Positions 31,845 through 41,792 of a DNA stretch of 64,000 bases are shown here, one piece after another. Below the pieces are notes generated by a model that saw nothing but the letters and a program-made list of their open reading frames with translations, had not been told where the DNA came from and ran no database searches. Source of the stretch: Ariolimax columbianus (taxonomy: Eukaryota; Mollusca; Gastropoda; Stylommatophora; Arionidae); the NCBI GenBank assembly GCA_036924085.1, contig JAVGWX010000006.1, positions 43,741,252 through 43,805,251 on the forward strand, written 5' to 3'. The translations under genes were made by a program, and so were the position numbers. The first letter of the stretch is position 1, and each line of letters opens with the position of its first letter.

Positions 31845-32178
31845 GTTACAGACAAATCCTCAGAATACCCTGAACCAAGAAATAGACAAATGTAGACATT
31901 CGACAAGCGTTGAGCATTGAGGAGAACATTTTGGAAAATGTAAATACTTTGGTCACATCAAGAGACACAACGGTCTCGAGAGAACAGTGATGGAAGGTAT
32001 GGTGCCAGGCAAAAGAGGAAGGGGTAGAACAAGAAGATTATGGCACCAAGATATCCAGGAATGCCTGGGCATGACTGTGACGGAAGTTGGAGTTTTGGCA
32101 AGGGAAATCGTTTCTTACTTACAGACTAATGGGAGCAATGTTCTATAAAAGACATGCTACATGATGATGATGCATTTA
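31845..32178 (+). pseudogene. LINE ORF2 C-terminus with ATG-rich 3' end
   Basis: The plus strand reads 'KYFGHIKRHNGLERTVMEGM', 'VPGKRGRGRTRRLWHQDIQE' and 'CLGMTVTEVGVLAREIVSYL', then 'NGSNVL' and a stop. This is a typical end of RTE-like LINE ORF2. The sequence finishes 'gacatgctacatgatgatga', a short ATG/GAT tail, and R1 copy c starts immediately after. The upstream polymerase is absent. Confidence 0.9.
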
Positions 32179-32180
32179 AG

Positions 32181-32535
32181 ATGTTGCTGTTGTTGTTGTT
32201 TAATGCGCGCAATGAGAAAGTTTACTATTGTGTGCGGTATGAAAAAAGCGATAATTTGCGGGTTGTTATAGCTTTCCTCACACCCCGAGCGTGCTGATCA
32301 ATGTGGACCATGATTCACTTTGCAGTTGTGCTATACTCGGCCTCATTTGCGTGACGCTCACTTCTACGGAGATCATGTCGGAGATGCTCATCTCGTCAGC
32401 CAGAAAACAGCCTGTTTCCAGGGAACATGAATAGAGATAATGGTCTTGAGAAGAATATTGTAAATAACCCGCACGCGAAATCCTGGTCTGTATATTATCC
32501 CTGCTCCCGGTTTAGGTTGACAGTTCCCCAATATA
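32181..32535 (-). mobile_element. R1 copy c
   Basis: From 'gttgctgttgttgttg' and 'aatgcgcgcaatgagaaag' through 'ttcctcacaccccgagcgtg' and 'cctgtttccagggaac' to 'cagttcccca'. It belongs to the 'gttccctgg' subfamily together with copies e, f and j. It sits directly on the 3' tail of the preceding LINE. Confidence 0.85.
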
Positions 32536-32617
32536 AGATTTGAGTCATGGAGCTTTCAAAGATACGTTCTAGCTAATTACGATATTAGAACGCATCTGCA
32601 ATATTTTTCAGCCACTA

Positions 32618-32870
32618 ATAATAGTTGTCCATCACAAGTGATGAAGACCACTCTCTTTGTTCAGCCGTGTGGACAGTCGTATCTCTTGCTGTGTCCGCTG
32701 AAAAGGGTGACTTGCGCGGTTATTTAGATTAAAGTGAGGAAGAAACTTCGCCTTTTTGTCAACCTCACTCACAGAGCCTAAGCTACCTTTTGCCAGTGGC
32801 AAGACATTCATCGATACGACTGGAGATAGCATAGGATGCAGATTTTGCCTTAGGGTTACCACCGAAGCCT
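32618..32870 (+). repeat. R4 copy b
   Basis: 'gtgaggaagaaacttcgcc', 'tgtcaacctcactc', 'gacattcatcgatacgactg' and 'ataggatgcag' match the tail of R4 copy a (840-950). The leading 'aatagttgtccatcacaa' recurs at 23001-23020. The tRNA-like head is not recognisable here. Confidence 0.55.
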
Positions 32871-33954
32871 TTCCGTAAACATGTAACCCGCAGGGTAGAA
32901 AGGTGGGATGACATCTAACGCAGTTTGTCGTGCCTTTTCGATAACCACAAGAGCTCGTATGGACAACACTCAGCGTGTGAGTGGGTCTGGCATCTCTCCC
33001 CAGCTGTATTGAACTCATCATAGTAGCATCTAAAACTCCCACACGCCAAATTCGCGAAGGTGAACCGGCAGAACTAACCCGTGAAATACGTCACAGGTAT
33101 AAGCGTAGTGCCATTCAGCCGGCGTCCAGACCAGGATAAACGGATGGAAGAAATCACAAAAAAAGAACGAAATAAAAAGTCCAGACAGAAAACAACACCA
33201 CGTTTCAGTGAACACAAGTGTAAGTCGTCGACTAGTGTCAATTCCAGGCAAATCCGTGGTCTAGCGGCATCCATAACGATCCAAAACAGTAGAGAAATGT
33301 AGACTCGCTAAAAAGGTATATTTGTAGTGTTTATAAAGAGCTCGAACAAATTTACTCACAATTCCTTTTGTCTTAGTTTACATGCCACATTCCTTTTGAT
33401 AAATACACAGAACTCAATTGAACTACCAACTTCTATACTTGCTTCCTTTCTTGTCCTTCATATTTGTTTCTATAACCTCATTTGAGTCCTTCTTTAAACA
33501 AACGTTAACGTTGGTTAGCGAGTAAATCCTCAGTTCCCTACCAGAACAAATTAAGTGTTGCTATCAGTTAGTGTGGCACCAGTTAAGACTGATTAAGTAT
33601 ATCACTCCTAGTCATTGATCGGACAATCGCTGCGAAATGTTGGAGTATTGGCAGTCACAAGTGGCTTGACTTTTGGGAATGTCTTTCAGTGATCCGGGTA
33701 GAGGGATTCTAAATGTATTGCCTTTGGATACACGGTTAGTTATTATTTTGTTCTTCAAAATAGCTTCAATTTCTGGATGAGTCAGATTTGGCATCCGACT
33801 TGATTAGAGAGGAAAAGGTACTTAGTTTGTGTTCCAATAGTGCTGTTGTTCTTATTGTTGTTAGAAACCACTCCTGCTGGCGTTTAACATAACTTTAGTC
33901 AACGTTTCTTTGGTTAAAGCTGCTCTTCTGACATCTTGAATCGTATTTGAGAAG
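32871..33954. other. about 1.1 kb without a recognised gene
   Basis: Overlapping frames at 33030-33302 on both strands lack known domains, as does the minus frame 33612-33794. No tandem repeats. Confidence 0.4.
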
Positions 33955-34380
33955 GTGGACCCGGTTCTTCCTTCAGGTCAGATCAGATTATCCGTGTACC
34001 GGTGAGGTCTTTGTGGAACTCATGAAAACAAACACCCACAACAAATCCTGCCACCACTCTCTGTCAGCTGCCGCTGCCCTTGCCTCCTATGTTCAGAGAT
34101 TGGTTCATTCTTTTATGTTTTCCTCAGACCTCTTTTTAGGATGACCTCTTTGTCGTCCGCATGTACTTTTCCGTGCAGGATCGTATTTGTAAGACGGTTT
34201 GATCTCGATATTTGCCAGTGCCAAGCGAGTTTCCGTATTTTGACCGTTGCCAAGAGGTCTTCAAAAGCCCCTAATGCTGTTGTAATTCTTTCTCGTATTT
34301 CTTCCTTTTGAACTCGGTCTTTTTATGAGACGTTCAGAGGTCCTAAGAAACATCTCATCCCCAAGACATGTTTCCTCCGC
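33955..34380 (-). pseudogene. LINE ORF2 C-terminus (family shared with 59630-60020)
   Basis: The minus strand gives, in mixed frames, 'MRCFLGPLNV'-like, 'KDRVQKEEIRERITTALGAF', 'LLATVKIRKLAWH' and 'RSNRLTNTILHGKVHADDKE'. It is colinear with 59630-60020, including a shared 3' UTR ('accggtgaggtc', 'caccc-acaac'). Several frameshifts. Confidence 0.85.
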
Positions 34381-34394
34381 TGCACGTCAGCTGT

Positions 34395-34750
34395 TGTAGT
34401 TGTTTGCGATTGCCCACAATGAGTAGATTACTCTTTTATGTGGCCTGAAAAAGACGTTAACGTGGCGGATTGCAGCAGCTTTTCTCACACGCCAAATGTG
34501 CTGATGAAGGTGGACCGAGGTCCCCCAGATGGCTGTGCTATGCTTCGCTTTATTGCGTGCCACTCACTACTACGGTGACCATGTCGATCCCTCACCTCAT
34601 TAGCCAGGCTATCATGAAAATAGCCTGTTTCCAGGGATGGCTACCAGGAAGCCGATGTGAGGGTCTTGGCCAGTATGTTTTACCTCACCCTGACTAACAT
34701 GTCTGATCAATATATGTTGGCTGACCAGACATTAGTCTTCTTCCCCGCAG
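34395..34750 (-). mobile_element. R1 copy d with 9-bp target duplication
   Basis: Full-length R1: 'tgtagttgtttgcg', 'gcccacaatgagtagatta', 'gtcgatccctcacctcatta', 'gtgagggtcttggccagtat' and 'ccagacattagtcttcttcc'. It is bounded by 'gtcagctgt' on both sides (34386-34394 and 34751-34759). The R1 frame (34470-34697) reads 'MSIPHLISQ' and 'GLGQYVLPHPD'. Confidence 0.93.
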
Positions 34751-34945
34751 GTCAGCTGTAATTGTGCATGTCTTCCTTGCAAAGTGCAATGCTCCAAATT
34801 AAGCCCATTAATATGGGCATTATATTGTTGATACTATTTTCGTTGATCACACTGACCAGACATTGCATGTTTCTAGAAGTTCTACAAACAAGTGAGACGG
34901 GTGTTTTCCTTAGTTTGTTTCATCTGAATCTCACGTGAGGTGTGT

Positions 34946-35240
34946 TCTTGATCAGTATTTTGTCACATGACGCTGATGTTACTTTTCGCTCCCACCTTGA
35001 AAGGTATTTTGTCACCTGACGCTGATGTTACTTTTCGCTCCCACTTTGATCAGTATTTTGTCACCTGACGCTGATGTTACTTTTCGCTCCCACCTTGATT
35101 AGTATTTTGTCACTTGACTCTGATGTTGCTTTTCGCTCCCACCTTGATTAGTATTTTGTCACCTGACGCTGATGTTACTTTTCGCTCCCACCTTGATCAG
35201 TATTTCTCACATGACGCTGCTGTTACTCTTCACTTCCCTC
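34946..35240. repeat. 49-bp minisatellite, 6 units
   Basis: Successive units start at 34955, 35004, 35053, 35102, 35151 and 35200, exactly 49 bp apart: 'gtattttgtcacctgacgct', 'gatgttacttttcgctccca', then 'ccttgatca'. The stretch 'gatcagtattttgtcacctg' resembles the R1 end 'gatcagtatattttgcctga', and an R1 copy lies 200 bp away. Confidence 0.96.
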
Positions 35241-35829
35241 TGGTAACGCTTCGCTGATGTTTGAATACCCCATTTACAGTTACGGAATGCACGACATCAA
35301 CAACAAAAAAGAACTGATAACCTTATCTCACCGCAAATAAAAAACCAAAATAAGCCGAAGCTTTCTAAAATGAAAACTTCAATACTGTGTCACAGATGGC
35401 AGTCTCACGCTGTGCTATTTTTTATATTTTCTAAACTGCAGTTTTGACTTCCAGGACCCAACCCAATTTTAAAACGAAAAATTTTGAGAAAAAGTAAAAA
35501 TCATTAAAAAGAAAGGTCTTAGCACTTTGTCTACCTTAACAGTATCGGGGGGTAGTTTTTTGACAGATGCTCTGTTCGTGGTTACATCGCTAAATAGCCT
35601 GAGAATTACAAACCTAATAAACTACATTCAGTACTCTGTCAACTATGACAGCAGATCAAATCCAGAAGTGTCACAGTACAGTGGATCCCACCCCATTGTA
35701 ACATTCAAGGTAACGAGAAGGCAAACAGAAAGGAGAAAGAAGGTGGAAGGTTATCACAACCAAATTAAAGTGTGAGTTACGAAGAGTCCAACTCATTCTG
35801 GTAAGATATGTTTGCTGAGCGGTAGCCCT
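35241..35829. other. no gene recognised
   Basis: One 82-codon plus frame (35527-35775) is not recognised. A-rich in parts. Confidence 0.4.
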
Positions 35830-36410
35830 GAAGTACATGTGCTACTGTGATGTCTACTAGGCCGTAGTAATTGATTGTGGTGTCTCATTCTGTTGTGCTC
35901 AGTTAGAAGACGCAGTTTGATTACCTGGTTTTTTCTGGGCAGTTAGTAGTATCCGTCATCTGTGTAGTTGTTGGGATGTTCACCCTTGCACTTTACTCTG
36001 CATTGCCCTTTTATTGTGGCTTTTGGTTATCCATAATTGGCCAACTATTCGTCCTTTGTTAGTTTCGCTCCCTCTTTGACTAGACTGTTGACTACCTCGT
36101 TTCCCTTATCTAAAATGTGGGCTAGTATCAATAGAATCCCTGCTTTCTGGGACTTTTGCTACACTGCCGTCAATTCGTTTGTTTCAATTTCTGGTGGGAT
36201 CTGAGTGCAGTTATGCAGTTAGCATCACGATTTTCCCATGTGTGTGGTTTTTGAAGGGAGGTTTCTGCTGAGGTCTAAATTGCTTATATTTGCGCTCGGA
36301 ATTTGAATGAGAACTTGATTGTGGCTATGGATCGGGTTACATGTACCCCTCTTTTCTGTCAGATCACCATTCTTTCTCTCACCTTGGGGACATTTGCCCA
36401 GTAACCTGTT
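35830..36410 (-). pseudogene. LINE RNase H and C-terminal region
   Basis: The minus strand reads 'PPEIETNELTAV', 'LLILAHILDKGNEVVNSLVK' and 'EGAKLTKDE' (RNase H end, matching G-N-E-x-x-D-x-L-A-K-x-G). It goes on to 'GQCRVKCKGEHPNNYTDDGY' and 'LPRKNQVIKLRLLTEHNRMR' (the QVxxxRLRTGHxRL block with Gly-to-Glu change). R1 copy e lies at its upstream edge. Several stops. Confidence 0.8.
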
Positions 36411-36765
36411 GGTGTTATTGTTGTTGCTGAATGCCCACGATAAGTAAGTTTCCTCTCTTGTTCGCCGTGAATAGGATGTTATGGTTGGGTTGTAGCAGCT
36501 TTTCTCATATCCCGAGCGTGATGTGAAGGTAGACACAGGTCCTCCAGGTTATTGCTCAATTCGTGGCTTCATCTGCTTGGCGCTCACTATTACGTTGATC
36601 TGGTTGATCCCCATCTCGTCAGCCAAACTGCCTTGAAATCGGCATGTTTCCAGGGAACGCTACATGGAAGAGAGGTTTGGTCTTGGTCAGTATATCAATC
36701 CGGACTCTGACGCAACGCTCTGGTATGTATATTCTGTATGACCGGACTAACGTCTCAGTTCCCCG
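36411..36765 (-). mobile_element. R1 copy e
   Basis: 'gttgttgctgaatgcccacg', 'tctcatatcccgagcgtg', 'gttgatccccatctcgtcag', 'tgtttccagggaacgctaca' and 'ttggtcttggtcagtatat', ending 'ggactaacgtctcagttccc'. It belongs to the 'gttccctgg' subfamily. Confidence 0.9.
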
Positions 36766-37377
36766 AGCGATCTGTATAAGCATCCGTATCTACATCTTTA
36801 ATGGTTAAAGGACATCTATGTACTTTTCTGAAATGCGATTTAAATCCAGATTTACGAGCACTCCTTTTTCTTTAACCCTTTCCATATTTTTCTTTCATCT
36901 CTGGCTTATCCAGAGGGAGGAGCGGGGATGGATGTGTCAACTAGCATCATGAGCCTTGGTTTTGTTTTGACAGTACTGGTTCTTTTGTGTCAGTTCTTCT
37001 AAGCTACTCCCGATGTTTCTTCTCTTAAGTCTGTCCTTTCCTTGGCTGTTCACTCAGAGGTGCATTGTGGGGTTCATGAGTCGGTTGTATTTCTCTGCCT
37101 GATGCATTGCTTTTATGTCACATCTATCCTCCTAGAGGGCAGTAATTGAATATAGTACCTTTATATTAGTGGACTTTATTGTTTAGTAGATGATGTGTCT
37201 GGCATGCTTTTTAATCCTACTTATCGTAACAAAGTGTGTTCTTCTTGCAATGACCAACGCTGTAATGTCATACTCTAGTACTGGTTTGATCTTTTCTGTG
37301 CGCAGGCCTTTCAGATTGTTGCTATCTGCACACACATTCATAGTTACTTAGTTTTCATTCCTACTCCTTGTGACGTT
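36766..37377. other. unassigned; possible decayed LINE
   Basis: The minus strand at 37240-37340 gives 'NNLKGLRTEKIKPVLEYDIT', faintly like RT-distal 'K-x-x-x-x-P-x-L-E-Y-x' sequence. Not strong enough to call. Confidence 0.35.
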
Positions 37378-38010
37378 GAGTTTAAGTCGTATTTCCTGCG
37401 CCAAGTTCGTTGTGTCCACCACTTGTGAGCCCATGTTGCCGAACAATCACTCTAATGGCATTCACCCACCTGCCTCATGGCCGTCCTCTCACAATGAAGC
37501 CAGATCTACCAGCGCTGAAAGCCATCAGTAGACGTTGAAGAGGATGCATTCTCATGAGATGACCAAACCAACTTATTTTCTGCCTGGAAATGTATTCTGC
37601 TCAGGACGTAGTGTCGACGATGCGACTGCCGTGTTCCGCGTTCTGTCTCCCCTGGTATCAACGAGGACCTTCCTCAAACACTTCATTTTACACATCGAAA
37701 TTCTGCTCTTACGCGCCCTGGACAGAGGCCATGTTTGGAGACGGTAGCACAGAGTCGGCATAAACATAATGTTTATCTGCTTTGTTGCCAAACTAATGAT
37801 CGGTGGCCCACGCAGTGGTGACAGCTGATAAGTCATAGCATTTGCTTTCTGACTCCTAGTATCAATTTCCATGTCGATCCTGCAGGCTGCCGAAAAAATA
37901 CTGCCCAAAAACTTGAACTCATAGGCCTGTTGAAGAGAAATATCATTTACACTTATATCGATTGGCCCAGGTATTCTACTGATCATCATGGTGGCTGTTC
38001 TTGTATCATA
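37378..38010 (-). pseudogene. LINE reverse transcriptase C-terminal third (family of 4036-4668)
   Basis: The 138-codon minus frame holds 'MMISRIPGPIDISVNDISLQ', 'QAYEFKFLGSIFSAACRIDM', 'EIDTRSQKANAMTYQLS', 'CKMKCLRKVLVDTRGDRTRN' and 'NTFPGRK'. The frame continues, shifted, to 'RCILFNVY'-like sequence and the terminal block. It is colinear with 4036-4668 along its whole length. Confidence 0.9.
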
Positions 38011-38407
38011 TAACTATTTCATCGGAGTGTATTTCTTTATCTTATCAAATGGCGGTATCCTTAAAATTTGTAAGTGTCGTAGTGAGGTCACTGCTCCATT
38101 ACCTATATGTGGTTTTATCGACTAGGTAAATATGTAACATACATACGACCAACAATACAGATTCAATATGATTATATAGCACGTCAGTTGCAGAAGGTCG
38201 CTGCAATCACTGTCTGTCTCTCTGTCAGCCGTTAACCTTCCTGCTTGCTCCAAACTCAAGTCCCCCGGACGTCTTGTATCAACCTTTGTCTTAGTTGAGC
38301 CCTACCTCGTCTACCAAGAACCATATCATCCAGAAATGTTTTTTTTCTGGTCCGCATTTTGCTTTAGACTATCGAACAGGAATCATCTATCCGAAAAGCG
38401 ATGCGTG
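38011..38407. other. no gene recognised
   Basis: Spacer between the LINE and the 35-bp array. No similarity seen. Confidence 0.35.
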
Positions 38408-38955
38408 TGGTTATGTTATGTCTTCCTCTGGTACGATAGGAGTGGTCATGTTTTGTCTTCCTCTGGTACGATACGTGTGGTCGTGTATTGTCTTCCTCAG
38501 GAACGATACATGTGGTCATGTGTTGTCTTCCTCTGGTACGATACGTGTGGTTATGTGTTGTCTTCCTCTCGTACGATATATGTGGTCATGTTTTGTCTTC
38601 CTCTGGTACGATACGTGTGGTCATGATTTGTCTTCCTCTGGAACATTACATGTGGTCATGTATTGTCTTCCTCTGGTACGATACGTGTGGTCATGTTTTG
38701 TCTTCTTCTGGTACGATACGTGTGGTCATGATTTGTCTTCCTCTGGAACATTACATGTGGTCATGTATTGTCTTCCTCTGGTACGATACGTGTAGTCATG
38801 TTTTTTTTCTTCCTCTGGTACGATACGTGTGGTCATGTCTTATCTTCTTTTTAACGATACGTATGGTCATGTTTTGTCTTCCTCTGGTACAATAAATATG
38901 ATCATGTACTGTCCTCCTCTTGTACGGCACGTGTGGTCATGTACTGTCCTCACAT
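38408..38955. repeat. 35-bp minisatellite, ~15 units, open in three frames
   Basis: The unit is 'cgtgtggtcatgttttgtct' plus 'tcctctggtacgata' (35 bp; for example 'gtgg' at 38477 and 38512). Because 35 is not divisible by 3 and the unit lacks stops in all three plus frames, overlapping frames of 166, 96 and 135 codons (38295-38895) are open at once. Each cycles through peptides such as 'WSCFVFLWYDTCGHD'. No start context or flanking coding sequence supports a gene. Confidence 0.96.
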
Positions 38956-39398
38956 ATTACCACACGAGTGTTCTTTTGTAACTCGATAGTAAAGATCAGA
39001 TAACCTATAATGGGGGCAAACCAACACACATTGATACAACAGCCGCCTTCTACACTATAGTAACAGTTCCTGAAGTGACGTCATTAATACTGAGTAATAG
39101 TAATCGCAATTTTATTTCTAGAATAAGACCGAAACATCGTGGCCAAATCCTTGTTTGTAATACTTCAAATGAAGGATCGATAACACTATGAACAACCTTT
39201 TTTAAGAATCGAGTCTTACTAACCCTCCCCTTTTACAACGACTGTGTTCTAGCAAATAATGGCTGTAGCAAATGAGAAAAGATCGATTATTAAATGCGAA
39301 TTTAAGATTGAAGAATAGATACGGTTAAACACAATTCAGATTTATTGCAGCCGCCAACGAAAATAAGATATGTTTTAGTTAAATAAAATTCGTTAAGT
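38956..39398. other. no gene recognised
   Basis: AT-rich sequence before the ATCT microsatellite. Confidence 0.35.
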
Positions 39399-39625
<227 letters not shown>

Positions 39626-39954
39626 TAGTCCATTTAAGTCGTTAGACGTCTTGGGGAGATGAGGTTTTTGATTCATGTTTTTGGGAGGCGAAAATCTGCT
39701 AGGTACTTGCCAGGTCCATCCCAGCATCTATTAGCCACAGTAAGATACGATCACCTATTTTTAGGACTAGCGGCGATGGAAGTGTAAGTCAGAGCAAGGT
39801 AGACCCTCAGCCTGTCACAACTATTTTGCTCCGCGAACCACATAACCAAGACATGATGGCATAGCAACACATTTCCTTTTTGCGTCATATCCTATGTGGG
39901 GCGAGAATCCATAGAAAAATTGGAGTAGATTTTTAACTTGAATTTTACCTGAGC
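39626..39954. other. no gene recognised
   Basis: Nothing recognised. Confidence 0.35.
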
Positions 39955-40160
39955 AGCCTACTCTTTTGAATTTCCAACTGCCAAATAGTTTTTAATGTGC
40001 GCGCCACTGAGCGCGGGTGTCTGATCTCACTACTCAGAGATCAGGGCAAATTGTTACCAGATGATCCACGTGAAAAACCGCGGCCTCCACCGTGATTTGA
40101 ACCCGCGATTTGCAGCACCCTAGGTGAACACCTTACCCCGAGACCAGTTGGTCCCCCAAT
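39955..40160 (-). mobile_element. R5 copy b: tRNA-derived SINE
   Basis: The reverse complement starts 'gaccaactggtctcggggta' (A-box-like 'tggtctcggggtaaggtg'), has the B box 'gcgggttcaaatcacgg', then 'tttttcacgtgga', 'tgatctctgagtagtgagat' and 'gcgcgcacattaaaaact'. Best-preserved tRNA head of the family. Confidence 0.87.
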
Positions 40161-40765
40161 AACCTCACTAACGTGCACTAACAGGGGAATGGGGCCCTAT
40201 AGCCAGACCAAATCCATTGTTTCAAATGACTCATGAAGAGACAGATGCAGCTGTGACACTAATTAGTACACCTTTTATTTGTTCTCTATTGTTGTTCGTG
40301 TGTTTCACCGCGGCGAGGCAGATAGAAGCCACAAACACTGTTAGTGCCTACACTGATTCTCAAAAATATAGTGGTTTGATCGATTAGTCAGAATGCATTA
40401 TGAATATTATGAAGTGTCGCTGTGGTCGACCAGTGATGCTCTTGCCTCTCAAAGCGATGAGCGGAAACGGTGCGCGATTGAATCCAGCAAGTTTCAGGCG
40501 ACCACTAATCTCAAGGACGGTTGGACCGAAGTGCATGCGTCCTGAATTAGCTCCAGTCGACTTGACTGATGTCTTGCCACTGGTCCTATTCAGCTCGGGG
40601 CCAGAGAGTTAAGTTGATGACCAGCGCTTATACCACCAAGACAAACCCACCTGATGATATTGCCATTATCGCCTGCGATGGACACCTTACAACCAACTTT
40701 ATTCTGGCCCACCTGCAGCAAGAGCATATCATTTGCATATCTCGTGTCCCCGTGAAAGTGGCCAA
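40161..40765. other. no gene recognised; possible SINE or LINE traces
   Basis: 40405-40500 has a tRNA-like 'gctgtggtcgaccagtgatg' ... 'gcgcgattgaatcc'. The minus strand at 40700-40760 gives 'GDTRYANDMLLLQ', faintly like an RT 'Y-A-D-D' motif. Neither is secure. Confidence 0.3.
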
Positions 40766-40767
40766 AT

Positions 40768-40805
40768 TCTTCTTCTTCTTCTTCTTCTTCTTCTTCTTCT
40801 TCTTC
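40768..40805. repeat. (TTC)n microsatellite
   Basis: About 12 TTC triplets directly abutting R2 copy e. The Glu- or Phe-rich frames across it are artefacts. Confidence 0.97.
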
Positions 40806-41117
40806 GTTCATTCTCAATCTCCCACAACCAAACCCTGAAAAAGCCTAAGTAGCATAATGTAGTCCAGAGAACGGAGTGCGTTGTGTCGTAGTTTTACAGC
40901 TTGGCTGCGATATTTGCACCTTTCGGTCCACCACATCCGACTTCAGCAAGCATTTTTTGAGTACCGGGTTAGCATTCCCTTTTCGATCTCTTCTCCTTAG
41001 CCAGTCTGCCCTACTGCAGCCTGTTATCCAGGATCACCGCGTGGATGTGTAGAAGGGTCTTGGCAGCTATGGTTCGCTGGCCCTGATGCTAGCAGGCAGC
41101 TATGGGTCGCTGGCCGA
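40806..41117. repeat. R2 copy e
   Basis: 'ttcattctcaatctcccaca', 'gtccagagaacggagtgcg', 'gatatttgcacctttcggtc', 'catccgacttcagcaagca', 'ccagtctgccctactgcagc' and 'gctatgggtcgctggcc'. This is the fullest R2 copy, and its 3' side has only two of the 33-bp units. Confidence 0.92.
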
Positions 41118-41331
41118 ATTCGACATATATAGATCCAGTGGGACTCTGACACACTCAGGAAATTCCACCTAACGACAGCACAAACCTCGACCTGGCGATA
41201 ACAAGAAATTTACGCATCGCGTCTCTCTGTGGCGCATCATGGCAATGGCAGTAGGACACAAGAAGTAGAACATGCACGTACCTGACAATGGTGGTTAGAT
41301 AGAAAGTATTACATTGTTATGTAGAGCTAAT

Positions 41332-41671
41332 GTGGAGCTGGTCCGGTTAGGCACAGCCTACAGACCAGGACGTCGCATCAGGATCACGGGCGATATACTG
41401 ACCAAGACCGCTATCTCTCTTCTATGTAGAGTTCCCTGGAAACATACTGTTTTCAAGGCAGTGTGGCTGACTAGATGGGGCTCGACGTGATCCCCGGAGT
41501 AGTAAGAAAAACGCAGAAGAAGTCAAACATAGCACAACATAGCATAAAACCCCAACCCACCTTCAACAGCACGCTTGGTATGTGACTAAAAAAACTACAA
41601 CCCGCTACGTATTGCCCTTTTCAGGGCGCACAGTAGAGTAAACGTACTCGTTGTGGGCATTAAACAACAAC
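41332..41671 (+). mobile_element. R1 copy f with 14-bp target duplication, opposite orientation
   Basis: The only R1 copy in this orientation. It reads from 'gtccggttaggcacagc' through 'atactgaccaagaccgctat', 'gagttccctggaaacatact' and 'cttttcagggcgcacagta' to the tail 'ttgtgggcattaaacaacaa'. It is flanked by 'tatgtagagctaat' at 41318-41331 and 41672-41685, identical over 14 bp. This fixes both ends and shows that the (AAC)n side is the 3' end. Confidence 0.95.
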
Positions 41672-41792
41672 TATGTAGAGCTAATATAGCGATGAAGACG
41701 GTAATAGACGTGATGATAAACACAAGACTACGAACATAAATATTAGATTCAGTGGCCCTTCCGGCACTTTGTTAGGGAGTGTAACGTGACCT

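Noticed and set aside
32632..33302. Cluster of 60-136-codon frames on both strands as a gene
   Set aside because: The frames contradict each other, lack domains, and the first covers R4 repeat sequence.
38408..38955. CRISPR-like array (regular repeats)
   Set aside because: Repeats are contiguous without unique spacers, and the sequence is eukaryotic. The same holds for the 54-, 49-, 45-, 41- and 32-bp arrays.
40569..40838. Frames with poly-Phe or poly-Glu tracts
   Set aside because: Produced by a (TTC)n microsatellite. The faint RT-like 'RYANDMLLL' on the minus strand is too weak to call.
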